This document shows, one piece after another, positions 37,143 through 50,414 of a DNA stretch of 64,000 nt; position 1 is the stretch's first letter; each line of letters opens with the position of its first letter. The notes beneath the pieces were generated by a model that saw only the letters and a program-made list of their open reading frames with translations, ran no database searches and was not told where the DNA came from. The stretch lies in the NCBI GenBank assembly GCA_035041965.1, contig JAPYMA010000372.1, forward strand, positions 163,751 through 227,750, read 5' to 3'. The DNA is from Anisakis pegreffii (taxonomy: Eukaryota; Nematoda; Chromadorea; Rhabditida; Anisakidae). A program made the position numbers and the translations under genes.

Positions 37143-39513
37143 ATGAAGAGCCTAGCTGAGGATTCAGCGATTGCGCTCACTTTATGCAGGACTAAATGGC
37201 GAACAATTTTGCAAAGGAAACTAATGGCTTTTGGCTGAGGAAAACAGTCCAGTAGTTTTTTTTCGCGTCTATTCGCTTTGAATTTAGTGGTCGCTAAATC
37301 TGATTGCACATTAATTACGTAGTATGCACGTAACGCTCAAGAACAGTGGCGATCAAGAACTACTACGTGAATACGATATCAATGATAAACTTTGTATATA
37401 AATTTGCATGGAAATGATACATATTCGGGAATGCGATAATACAAAACAATTAATGTGGCATCCAGTATCATTGAAACAAGCAATTTGTTCATTTGAACAA
37501 GACTAATGAGCGTGCGAAAATGCTATCATTTCCGTGAACAACAATTTATTCGTGATTTATGGTGAAGATTAAAAAATAACAATCAGAGAGATAGTTGAGT
37601 GAAGACAAAAATTCGTCAGAATTGGTTAACCTGTTTATGCAGAATCCAGCAAATGTTTCAAAGTTGAGAGCTTCAATTTGTTGATTGAATAGTTGAACTC
37701 AGAATACTTTGTTTTCGACCATTCAAATTTTCAGTCCGAAAACTTCAGATCAGATGAATAATGAATTGGTAGAGGAATAACTGCGATGAGAAAATAACTG
37801 CGCAGTTTTGACACCTAAATTCAGCTTGCAATTCAAAGTGTGTCGCAAAAAATTTGTCCTATTCAAGTTGAAATAAAATCACAAAAATGACATTGATTTC
37901 ATGTTTCAATAAAGTGATGTGCCAATATTCAGCCGTTGAAAAGAGCAATTTGAGTGCACTGGACTGAACAACGCTCAATAACACTTGTCGTTAGCGTTGT
38001 GCTATTCGACTGGATGTACGAACATTCATTCGAGCAATCGTCAACAAATACCTGATCACACCTGTTCAATGATTACAAAAGGTGTATGCTTGCCTCAATC
38101 CATTGCTGATCGAATAGTTTGTTTCAAAATAATTCTGTCAGAAAACTCAAACACCAACGAAGCAAACGCCTAGTGAGTAATTGTCCTACTGACCTCAATC
38201 GCAGTGGCTATGCAAAACTTTAAAAAAAAACATCTGGCTCGGTGAGCTGAGAAGCAATGCATTCGGAAATCATGTGTTTCATTTGCCTAGAGCGGCTTTG
38301 TGCATCGCATTGTTACGTCGTAACTCGAAAATGATTATCAATATACATGTTATGGCCAGACAATTAGTTGAATGCTTATTGTTACTTCCAACGTTTCCGA
38401 CAGCATTCTGATTGTCGTCTCCATCAATGGGGTGTGATGCTTTCTTGTAGATGACGTGAATTGCCTATCCCACGTTCTTGTAACCGGTAAAATGAGCTTT
38501 TATCAATTTCGATCTATTCAAATGAAGCGCGATAATTCAGCACAAATATCTCAGCATTTAGCAGCGGCGATCTGTCGATCACAATAGCATTCGTGTGAAA
38601 TGCATTCAACAACTTCAATTACCCTTATAACTACGCTCTTATATAATATAGCAATCTAGCATTGAATTGCATTGCACTGATTGCAGATAAAAGTCTTGAT
38701 GAAGATTTACGATATTACCACCGCAAATCACTCACTACCATCCGGTCGTTATTCCAAAAAATTCCTGTTTTTTGGTCAACTAGAAATGATCATATTTTAG
38801 ATCAGTGTCCTGTTGAATTTGCACCCTACTGTTCTCGACTGCCTTATGATTCTCCACCTGCTAGTAATATGAGAGCACTATTTCTGGGCACCCATTAAAC
38901 TTTAAACTTTGTACGCTCAATAGAACGGTAGCTCGTTTAAGTGAATGAATCAAATCGAGTCGACGAGTTAGGAGAAAGATTCATCAAAATCCCCATGGAG
39001 ATGACTTCCACTTTCTTGAGCAAGGCAAAATTGAATAATGAACTTGAAGAAACATTTGAATTTCAAAAGGATCAGAATTTCAAGGGAAAAATGAATGTTG
39101 ATGACATACTGATACCACATCGCACATCGGATCATGGAGAACTAATTAACTGAGCCCTAATTTCGCTGTCAGATCCGCTTTCCTCCCATGTGTCGCAAAC
39201 TCCGCACTGTTGTTCGATATTAATGAAAATAATGACAATGATGATGACGTCAATAGAGTTATTTGAATGAGTACTGATCGTGGCTCGACAAGATTATTGT
39301 CAACGCAAAAACGCTTATTACTTCCGACATGCATGAGGCTCGTGAGCATAAACGCACGTACGTACGTAAAGATACATTCTCGATCGCAGCTGCTTGCACG
39401 TATGTATATCCATATGCTTTGGTGCACATCCAAAGACAGCTTCCGATGAGTTTGAACTACTCATCGTTCGTTTCGCTGAGCTTTCAACTGATTCATAGAC
39501 TAGTTAATTTGAA

Positions 39514-39537
39514 GCTGCTGCTGCTGCTGCTGCTGCT
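39514..39537. repeat. (GCT)n microsatellite
   Basis: About eight GCT units. They fall inside a short plus-strand frame where they would encode a leucine run, but that frame has no other support. Confidence 0.9.
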
Positions 39538-41986
39538 TGGTATGTTACAGCGTAGCACGCACGATACAACTGATAGTGTAAATATCACTCGGCTTCATCA
39601 TTTGTCGTTAGTATTGTAGTGGTTCTGAGTTAAACAACAACAGCACATTCTAAAGCAAATCGATCCAGTATGTTGCACTTGGAATAGTCGTGTGGCTCAG
39701 AAACTGACTCTGTATTTGCGTTGCTTTAGGAAAAATGCATACGCTTCTAAAATTTCGTCATTTTTGTTGTTGTTTGTTTATTACAAAATAATGAACAGAA
39801 AGAAGTGGAATGTCACTTGAAAATGACTGTTTTGAAGTGGTGGTGTTCTGTGTGTGTGTGTATGCTTATCCATCGGCTGAATTGCCGTTTGTATAAGCAC
39901 TCGACGGTTGCTTCCTGAGGTTGCTACATCTAACAGGCAATCGCTTAGCTTGGATATACCGATGATCCGCTCAAATACAGTTTTCAGATCAGCACCGTGA
40001 ACAATACTTTTTAGTCTGTGAGCGCATGCCATTTGAATGAAGCATTCTGACAAATTCATCAAGCTGGAGAGTGAAACAAAAGGACCGTTATCAGAACCTG
40101 GCGAATATCTGCCATAGTGTAAGATTATCACGAGAAGGCATATTACAGAAATACGTGTAACGTAATAACTCAGCATAAAATGATCCTATCGTAAATGTTA
40201 CGTAATCGATAGATTTCCTCTAACAGGTTCACGATGATTTGTTACAGAATACTCGTACCTTACTGCTGCGAAAACATAGGGAAAGCGAACGCAACAATAA
40301 GCTGTTTTCCCAAAATGTAAGCAGCCAGAGGAGCGCATCACTTAATCGTTTGCCATTGGCTCATTTTTAATAAGTGAGATGACAGGATGTTCATTGAAAT
40401 CATTCATATGGCTCACATCAAAAGACTTCGCGCCCTCATCATAATAACGATCTGCCGCAATGTTTTTTTGTGATTGTAACATCCATGGAGTAAATGTTTT
40501 CTGAAAAAATATTCGGCAAGATTTTTGGTCCCAAACATCCCCAAAATACATCCGATTTTGAGCAGTTCTATCGAAATATGAATTCACTCAATATTTTACG
40601 AATCTTTCGTTCTTTTCCGAGGCAAAATTGCCTCTAAATCAGTACGACTATTGCACCAATCGGATGAAGTTCATTCGTTTTATCGATGCCTATCGTTCAT
40701 CATAATGACACCTTCATAAGCAGCCAAGAGTGCTGAAAAAGTGTGTGATTTGTCGTAATTGTTTGTGTTTTCGTATTTGTCGTAGTGTATTCGCGTGAAT
40801 GCTGTTCTAACAATAGGCATCAAGCAATTCCATTGCATCACACAATCAGCATTTTCGTTAAGGAACATTTAAAAAAAAAAGAGTTTCAAATTTTCATGCG
40901 TACTGCTGCACAAGTATCATTATTAAACATTAGCATTTAGTCTCTAATTAAGGCATCCAATCTGTTCGCTGGGTGCTGTCGTTATGCACATTGTTAAATG
41001 TGTCTCTTCCAACGTGGTATCACTGGACAATCACAAAATTTCGTGAGATAATCACGAAATGAGATTCACTAATGCCAAAAACTGTTCATCCAAAATGTTT
41101 GATTTTTTAAACGATTCAACTAACACACTTCTCATTATTTGGCTAATCAGATGCAGTGATAAGAGGCGCAAACGAAAGAGAACATTCGCATATGTTTCAT
41201 GAAGCGATAATGTGATTTGTGATCAGTGAATTGAGACCTCCACACAGAAATTATTGCCGCTTTTTTATCGAGCAAAACTGGTGTTCGATATAAGTCCGCT
41301 CGAATGCACTCACCAACAAAAGCGATCATTCAACGTTAGCCAATCAATCATTCGAGAATTGCTGAGAACATTTTCAAAAATTCATTTCTCCGATGCGATT
41401 TCATTTACTCGATGAAACATTTTCAATATGTGGTTCATTTTTTGCTTCTATTCCCCACAACATACCGTCGTTACAAGTTTTGTCGGTTCTGTACGTCGAG
41501 TAACGTCTTCAAAGAACGCAAAATATCTTTCTGTATTTGCTTTCAACAACATCTCGACGAACGTTTCTATGGCCGTTCATTCTCTTCGCTTACCGGTTGT
41601 TTCGACTATATACTTCATCGTTCGCATTTTTTTCATCACTCGTCTTAAACTTCTACTCCATTGAACAAATTTCTCTATGCTCCTCTCATTTTTTTGAAGT
41701 ATCGGCAGCAGTTTGATAACATTCCACAGTGTTGTGACGTTACTCACATCAGCAGCACTAAATAGTCTTTCACTACTGTATGCAGCAGCTCGTGAACTAT
41801 AGAAATTTTTTTGCCGCTTTAACTGAATGTATTCAAGCGAAACTGATTATGTTTTGCTTCAGATGCAAACTTTGAGAATAACAATTGAGGAATATCGCAA
41901 CTATGGCACAGATAATATGAGGAGATGTTGCTTAATCGTGTGAGGCAAGAAACATTTGAAGTGAAAAATGGGTGGATCGTAGTTGT

Positions 41987-42100
41987 GATCAAAACGTCGA
42001 TAATAATATGAGGAGTTGATCAAAACGTTAATAATAATATGAGGAGTTGATCAAAACGTTAATAATAATATGAGGAGTTGATCAAAACGTTAATAATATG
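41987..42100. repeat. 31-bp tandem repeat, about 3.7 copies
   Basis: The unit begins GATCAAAACGTTAATAATAA and ends ATATGAGGAGTT. Copies two and three are identical, the first differs at two or three bases, and the fourth is partial. A diverged half unit (ATAATATGAGGAGATG) lies just upstream near 41914. Confidence 0.9.
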
Positions 42101-45100
42101 GAATGATTGACTGTGTGCCGAACGAGCCGCATAACCTCTGAGCTATTCGTATTTAGGGTTCAAGTACTTAAGAATAACAACCTTTGATTAACATCGAGAA
42201 TAGATGTACACTTATCATGCTTCACCATCTACTGCACAATCCATCATCAGAATGAGGATATTCATGAAAAGCCCTCATAATGCATTCGTTGTAATTTAGC
42301 AACATTAATTAGGAAGCTGATAATCACGTAACATGAATACAGCGTTACGGTTGAATGCACTATGATCCATCGTCTGGCTCAGTTTTTGTTGACCGAAAAT
42401 ATTTTTTTTTGGTCTCATCTGATGTACTTATTCGTTACTAATTCCATGCATTAAATATTCTCACGAATTCGCAAATCCATCCGAGACAACTGAATGTTAC
42501 ATACCGAAAAATGATCATTCCTGATCGGACTAAACGGATTATTATTCATTTTCACATGTAATTAGATTTGCTGAAGCAAACCATGAAGAAATAAGATAAT
42601 TAGTCGCATTTAGCTGCATGGGTTATGGATGGATCACAGTCTGAGAGGAGTTAACAGTAATGGAGATCTAAAATGAGAAAGTAATAACAGTGGAAATAAG
42701 ATAATGATTACGGTATAAGTAAATGATGAATGGATGATGCCTTCATACATCATTACGGGATACTTTCGAGAATGTCCGAAAATATCTGGATACAAAGCGT
42801 GAAAATGATAATCTAAGATAATTTGATAAAAGAACATAATAAAAAGGACCGTGCTGTTGAAAACTGAACATGGTTATATAAAATGATGGCTTTATATAGT
42901 TTAAAGAAATGTTAGTATTTAGAGGCGCGCATGTGTTCGATTAAAATAGCAATAATCTTATCGATCTAATATTGCATCGAATGGTTCAATGAGGTAAAGA
43001 CTTCCAAACGATACATTTCACAGTGCAACTGAATTAGGATGATTTGACAATTTGTTTGAGCAATATTTTAGCAGAACATCACAGCTAGTATAAAGGAATA
43101 GTTTTTGGAGTAATGGAAGAGAACAATCAAAGGTGTTGAAAGAATATTGCGATGTAATGGAGGTGCGTTGGGATTGATTTGTTTGACCGCTTCTGAAACG
43201 AATGAGAAGCGATTAAAAAGAAAAAGTAAATATATGGGAGAAATGTTCAATTTGCGTGGGGATCTGTGAATACGTTCAAATGAGTGCCTAGGCGTTGCTG
43301 ACTCAGAGCACTTATTGACCAACTGCTTCGAGCCACGTTGATTGGGTCTTTTGAAAGGTGCCTAGACCAATAGCAAGTTTTTTAAAGGTTTTGCGAGCGA
43401 ATTCATAAACGACATAAATGTATCGGTGATTCACTCAAACAAGAAATCGTAACTGAAATCTGCAACAAGAAAAGATTTTGAGAGAATTCTTTTGAGCTCA
43501 AGATTAACTGCTGAAACGAATGAAGTTGTTACTTCGAATGATTATTCTCAAAAAGATCCGAAAAAGAGCGACAAAATATCTGCGTGTTTTGTCGTTCATT
43601 CGACCAGTTAAAAAGTGCCATTAAAGTGACAAGAGCACGTAGAATAATCCAAGAAATCGCAATACGTTCAGCTTATGAAATGACAATAGTCGGCAGCAAT
43701 GCAGAAAGAAGGACACTGTTGAGTTAAACGATAACGTTGCTGATAATACCAACAATGATAGCAGTCAGCAGTCAACGGATGAACAGCTGAAAAGCTTCCA
43801 GAATCCACCCAACCGTACAATTTCGAGTCGTTTACAGGAGCCAACTCATTTCACCACCATTGCATCAGCCATTATTATGTCTGGTCTATCGCATGAGTTT
43901 CGTTTATTTAAAAGCAGTTATCCGAATAGATAGATCAGTTCACTAATTTGACAGTTATGGATCAAAACTGAATGCTTGACAACACAACTGATATGGTAGG
44001 TTTTTCAAATAGAATACAATCGAACTGCTCAGGATTCATGAAGAAAGGTGAGTGATTAGAAGAAGTGAAAATAACACGTAAGTTCAATCGTAGACGCAGG
44101 AATAATTAATCAATAAACTCTAGAAGAATGTGCTCGGAATTTACGCTTCTACAATTCACTTCTTCAAAAAAGTTCATACGGCATTCATAAGGCATGCTGC
44201 CCGGCGCGGTGATGCTCCACCATCAAAACACTATAAGACTGATAGAACTTGCTTTTATAAATGATGCTAGCAAAAATAATTATTCTTAGACTTCTGTTCT
44301 GAAGCATCAGGGAAACCTCAAAAATAAAAACGAATAGTTCTGAGGTGAATGCGATATCAGGACAGTTTAGTAAATGATATGGTGCCTGAGGTAACAGAAG
44401 CAGCTCATATAAGAAAGGGTTTAGTACAAGAACATTATCCACACAGCTCGGATTCGACGAATTCACAGGATGAGAACATAATGGAATGCATTGTACTGGA
44501 GACCGATTTTCACGAAAAAAAAAAGTAATTTCGGAAACGTTTGTGCCAAAAGAGCATGAATGATCTCATAGTTCTTGATTATTGATAACGATAATAATTT
44601 TGGAAGGATACGTAGAAGTTCGCTGAGGACATACTTTGATTTAGTTAACTGGGCAAAACTTATGACTTTAGTCACAAGTATGAGATCGAATACGGTGATG
44701 ACGCAAGTCAAGAGCAACAGCTGAATTGTGAATATCGGTTGGCGAAGGGTTGGTAAAGTGAATGCAAGATGGTATTGCGGTAAGAAGGACACGAAGGTAT
44801 TCACAATTAAAATGGTATCAAAATAATGAAAATGAAATTAAACTACTACCTGACATTGGATTAGTTCATTTGTTCTCTTCACAGAACGATGCCATCAATG
44901 AGCTCTCGTCGCAACGAGCGGTTATGTTCGTTCCCTTCCCACTGCAGCAAGTCTCTGGCTGCTGCTAGCTATTGATTAGCAGGCATACACTCAAACGACT
45001 CACAAAGCTTTAGCAAGGCAGCAGACACATATTCAATAGATGGAGATGGATGAATGGATGTATAGAGCTGGCTATGAGTTACTTGTTAAGCTAAGCTTCT

Positions 45101-45689
45101 GGAAGCTCAGCTCACTCCACTACTTTTTCACTCTGCGATCCACAATTATCACTTATCTCTACTGGCATTTCACATCGTCTTACTGCACATCCTTCTTCTC
45201 AATGACCAGCCAACCACCGCTTCTCATTTCCTTCATCCTTCTCCTAGCATTTTCTGTGGCTGCTGTCGTTACTCTTGCGGCTTCCTTATATCCGTTACAG
45301 CAACAGATAATTTGCATATTTTAGATTTATCATTCTATGCGTCGGGATATTTGACTCAACATCAATTTGACGACTGTAAACGATATTATCAGAAGGCATT
45401 TCACCTGAAAACGACGCAACGAACTCAGTTCGATGCTGTTAAAGCGAGCAGCATAAAGCAGCATTTGATCATCGACTTCTGTCAACTGGAAATGTGTGCT
45501 TGATTGTATGTCGGATAGAAGAATGTCTTAGTAGTAGTAATACAAATTGAACGAAAGCGATGTCTCACTATTGCCAGTGGATAATTGCACTCTTTGATAA
45601 TGATGATGATGATGTTACACAACAAACGGCTTATATCTTTATCATTGGATGAGAGAGAAAGCATTGCTCGTCTCTAGTTCAAACACAGC

Positions 45690-45709
45690 GGATGGATGGA
45701 TGGATGGAT
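45690..45709. repeat. (GGAT)5 microsatellite
   Basis: Five GGAT units; the same motif forms a longer array at 48842. Confidence 0.9.
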
Positions 45710-48017
45710 CTCGCGTTCAGTGACGGTGACTGCATAACATGGCAACAAATGAAAATCGAACTTTTGATCTAACACTGGCGCCTCTGCAAACTTTTCTCAG
45801 TGTTTTTATGCTGTGTTCTTCCATATCCTCACAACTAATTCGGTTTTATCCTATCATTTCAGTGGTGATAGTTATGAGGTTAAGGTTCTTGATTTTGAGA
45901 GACTTGCTCGGTACATTTGTAAATTTAAAGCCAATCTGATGAAGACTAATCAAAGTGTCCGTAAAACAAGCGTGTGCTGCTTTGAACGACAGCAGAATGA
46001 TCAAGTGTCGATGGCAGCAATCACATGTTTTTTTTACTTGTGTCGGAGCGAATAGATTCGTGTGGGGATGAATGATTCATTTTAAAATGATATCATCTAG
46101 TTAATGTCTAAATCCAATTTGCATATCGGATAGCATCCTAAACTGTTATCGTCAATGTCCATCTCATGGTGAATGAGAGACACCTATGAGGCATGCGGCT
46201 TGTAATTGAGTATCGAGTCAGTCAACCGACTAAGCATTGCACACCTCAATGCACACACCACAACTCGAAGTATCAAACAACATTGTGCACAAAGCGATGA
46301 GAAACAGTTGAATGGAATAATGCTAGAAAGACGACGACGACGCATATGTTTTGCGGATTACACATTAATTAGATCAGAACAAAAGAATGCGGTGAAGTTG
46401 ATGGAAACGCGAAATGTTTATTTGTTGTTTCGATAGTTTATTCGATGTGATGACGTTGTTAATCAAGACTGATTAACATTCTCCCATGCAAACTGATTCA
46501 GCTCAGTTGATAATGCTTATCGAATGTATGCCAGTCGTGTGCAGAAAGAAGTCGGATTTGCTGAAATTTTGGGAAAATACTAGTTCTTGAGGTGTTTTTA
46601 TTGAGTGCGGTTAACAGTTGAACATCCTGAAGGATCGCTGTAATGCAGGAGAACAAGTTAACAAAATCAGTTCCATTTATTAGAGACGTCGTGGAATTCT
46701 TCATGTCCTTGCTATTCGCAGCATGAAGTTTTTCCTCACCCTTTTGTCGCCCAGCAATAACTATTGGTTCAAAAGGGCAATCTTCAACTGACGAGTGTGA
46801 AGATCAGCACAACTCCATCACCGTTTAGAGTTGCTGAAAGAAAAATGCTACCAAAAAAGTTTAAGATATACATTAATTTGTACGTTGCCATTTGGCAGTA
46901 GCAATGATTTTTGTGCTTTTAGCCGCAAAAGAATCACAACAAGCATACACAAATATAAGCGGCATGGCTGCGTTGAACGTTCGACGACTGAATGGTTTCA
47001 CTGCTATCACGAGGTAGAGGACAGTGCTCACAGCAATGCGACAAGGAATATCTGAACTGCTCATGCTCACTGCTTAGGAATTGTCCACAGTTATCCACTC
47101 ATTGCTGACAACGCATTTGCAGTTGTTCGCTTTCTACTGACGAGTTGAGTGAAAATTTTCAGTTCTTCACTGCCCACCATTTACAGATTCGTTCGTTGTA
47201 CTCACTTAATGCTCACGACAAAAGTTTGCTTGTAACTGCTCATTGCTGAAACTCGATATTGCACATGCTTACATTGTATTCACTTGCTCGTGAGTATTTT
47301 AACACAGGTGTATATTTGCGGGATATGCATCGTTATCTCAAGTTCGCAAACTTCTGATGAAGCTAAAGTGGAGGAGCTTAAAGTGGAGATAGCAAACAAG
47401 CAGCCAACAACACAATAGCAATGAGGCCGTCCGCAATTACTACGGACTCTTCTGTTAATTGTGAACAAGCAGAGGAAAAATTTAAGAGCAAGTAAAAGAT
47501 ACGAGCATGCCCTGCAATCTATTGCGGTTTTTTGTTCTATAATGCCTCCGTGTTGATCACCGCCATTGTTGAGTGAGTGAATCAAACTCGTTACGTTACA
47601 ACCTTTCACGTAACCACTTTAAATCACTGACGAGATGCAATGTTTTTCACCCAATACAAGCTTGTGAGGAATGCGTTTGATTTGAAAAACATCAAACATT
47701 ATAAGATATTGGATATTATAAACCGATAATTAGATGCAAGCCATTTTTCTACAAATTTTGCACACAAAAAATTTATCTACCACTTGGGGATTAGATGGAG
47801 ATTGTGTATCATTTGGAAATGCCCATTGAAATCTGCTATATGCAAATTCGTTCGTGATAACATAAACAGACAATCAGATGCAAGCCAAATCATAGCGTGC
47901 CTCAAACTCGACAACATTAATGACATTGGTACACTTCCAGCAAAACTTTTCCGCGTAACCGTGACGAAAGTTTTGCTCGATACCGAGTGGTGAACTAATG
48001 TCATATTTGATATCGCT

Positions 48018-48088
48018 TACTAACTTACGGTTTCCACACAGGGAACCAACTGTCACTAACTTACGGTTTCCACACAGGGAACCAACTG
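48018..48088. repeat. 36-bp direct tandem duplication
   Basis: ACTAACTTACGGTTTCCACA and following bases through GGGAACCAACTG occur twice in a row with a 36-base period, almost identically, which suggests a recent duplication. On the minus strand the copies are in frame and would give a 12-residue repeat (GSLCGNRKLV), but the frame has no independent support as a gene. Confidence 0.9.
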
Positions 48089-48841
48089 AACTGATACTTT
48101 TTGATTCCACGAAAAATGGTTCAAATTAGTGATTTTATTTCATTGCAATAGCACTTATGGGAGATAAGAAATCCTCAAACATATTCACACTGTATTCCCC
48201 TGGTATTGTCTTATATTAATTACATATAACTCTAGATTCAAGGCGTGGCTGATGGCAGTGAGGTAACATATCTAGACGGCGAGCGATGATGATGATATGG
48301 CCTCCGAGTCGATAAACTTTCCAAAAAAGCGTAGTAGAAATTTTCAAAAAAATACCAGTCGGTTTGAAAAATATCCTTAAATGTAGGTAAACTGCTATAT
48401 ACCTCGCAAGCCCTATTTGAGATGTTACACCTTCTTCAAAAAATCATGACTGTTCCATAAATATTTTATAAATGGAAAGGAGGTTATATCAATCTCCAGT
48501 TTGTTGTTCTCAAAACTATTAAAGTGATGACAAAAGAAAATCCACTTAAATGATACGCTCCCATCCACTTAAATGATAAATTCAAGTTTGCGCACTCATA
48601 TTCTACTATGTCTCTCGTACAGCAACAAGTATCATTTTCCTTCCGATGCCGAATGCATGTCTCAGCTAACTTCGAGTTGTTATCAAACGTAGCGTCGTTG
48701 ACAAGTCGCATAAAAAGCTTTTTATTGGTCGCAAAACACAATTTCTGCTATGAATATTTAACGTTTATTTGCATACGCATTAATAAGTGATGATGCGTTT
48801 GCGTGTTTTCCAATCGAAAAACAACTTTGCTCAGAACACAC

Positions 48842-48894
48842 GGATGGATGGATGGATGGATGGATGGATGGATGGATGGATGGATGGATGGATG
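48842..48894. repeat. (GGAT)13 microsatellite
   Basis: Thirteen uninterrupted GGAT units. The minus-strand reading (IHPS repeats) is an artefact of the repeat. Confidence 0.95.
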
Positions 48895-50414
48895 CCTCTG
48901 TGCTGCGGTTATCACTTGTCGCTGGGAAGCGTTTTGTTAAGCACATTATTTTGTTGACTGGTCAATGCGTATCGCCGAGATAGATGTATGCGTCGTGTAA
49001 TGATCGTTTACGGTGTAATGTGTATCGTTTTACATCCACTTCTCGTAGATATTTATTATGTGTATATAAATATATCACTGACATTCATTCTCACTGACAT
49101 CTCCCCCGCATCCCACCCTCGCTCCATTAGATTAGCTTTCGACCGGTAAGTGTACGCAACCTCGAGTGCTTTCACTCACTTGTTTATAGGGTAAAACAGT
49201 TACTATTGTTTGGAAACAATCGAAAATTCTGAACATTATCATTAGACAAGATCCTAAGAGTTCAAATGGCCTTTTCATGGCCTGAATTGCTTTACGAATC
49301 TTGAAATTTTCAAGAATGACCTTTTCATACATGAAAAACAATTTTCGAAGCTGCTTCCACGAGTTAACTACCGTGAATGTCGTGGTTCGCATTCAGAACT
49401 GATGAATATTTGAATTGCATTACAAGACACTCATGAATCATGCATCCTTCACAGGAGGCATGGGACATTGAAGATTGAATGGACATGAGCTCGTTATTCA
49501 ACGTAATTGTTCATTTTTAGTTAGAGCAAGTGACATTCCAATGTGATGAGGATACTGTTACGTATGAACTGGTGAAACTGCACTAAAAACTTCGATGCAA
49601 TCTTTTCCAGTCACTTTTATAAGATCATTCTCAGCCACCACGGAGGCATGACGAAGTGTTTTCGAGGAGAAGGGACATTCATTATGATCGGGATCTGGCA
49701 GTCCAAAGAAGAAAGTAATGGAAACCGAAGTGAGGGAGGGAACAGTTTTTACAACAGACTATATTTCAGTGCATTTTATAGTATCATTTTTCAATGTGAG
49801 GGTGCCAGAATGCACGTGTTAAACGTTAACAATGTTAGGCACACGTTAGTCACTTCAAATTGAGTCAATCGCGTTTTCTGATTCAGTTTCACTCGGATTC
49901 TTCTGAGGTAACTGTAACGAGTAGGTGACATTTGATAGCGTTCGATCGGTGTTTTCGGTGAATGGTGTCATCCAGCATATGCAATTCAACCGTTTTGAAC
50001 AGTCTGCTACCAGTAGCTGCTGAAAATATCAACAATTATTCGATTTTATGTGAAGTTGAGCATTTGGAGCTGAAATTCCTACCCGAATCAGTATATGATC
50101 ATGCAGTTGACTCAATTAGAGTAGGAAGGGAACAAAATAATGATTAACAGATGAGTCAAAAATTTGCGATGAAATCAACACAACAATGAGGCAAACAATA
50201 AGAAACGGTATCTCAGGTAATCTTGAAACAGTGTGATGTTGGTGAAATTCGATTTCCCGTTCCCACTGCTTCGAACAGAATCCACACCCACTGTTTCTAG
50301 CTTTATCAATTAATCAATCCCTCTTATCATGACAGAAATATTTCTGCTCCTCGACAAATCCACAGAACCAACTCAGTAGTGATTTGAAAAGGCTGCGCAC
50401 GAAATAGAAGTTGA

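Larger units (their letters stand above)
37143..50414. other. Long region without a supported gene
   Basis: Apart from the repeats listed separately, I find only short open frames. The least random are a minus-strand frame at 39781-40176 that begins with a signal-peptide-like segment (VICLLVIILHYG), a minus-strand frame at 40342-40587 ending KNEPMAND, two adjacent hydrophobic minus-strand frames at 44185-44804, and a plus-strand hydrophobic start at 45202 (MTSQPPLLISFILLLAFSV). None shows a family motif or a chain of in-phase exons, so none is called. Confidence 0.4.

Noticed and set aside
44185..44804. Two adjacent hydrophobic minus-strand frames that could suggest a chemoreceptor (serpentine) gene or pseudogene
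   Set aside because: No family signature, no clear splice chain, and AT-rich DNA readily gives Leu/Ile/Phe-rich frames.
48758..48946. Minus-strand frame with repeated IHPS
   Set aside because: It is produced entirely by the GGAT microsatellite.
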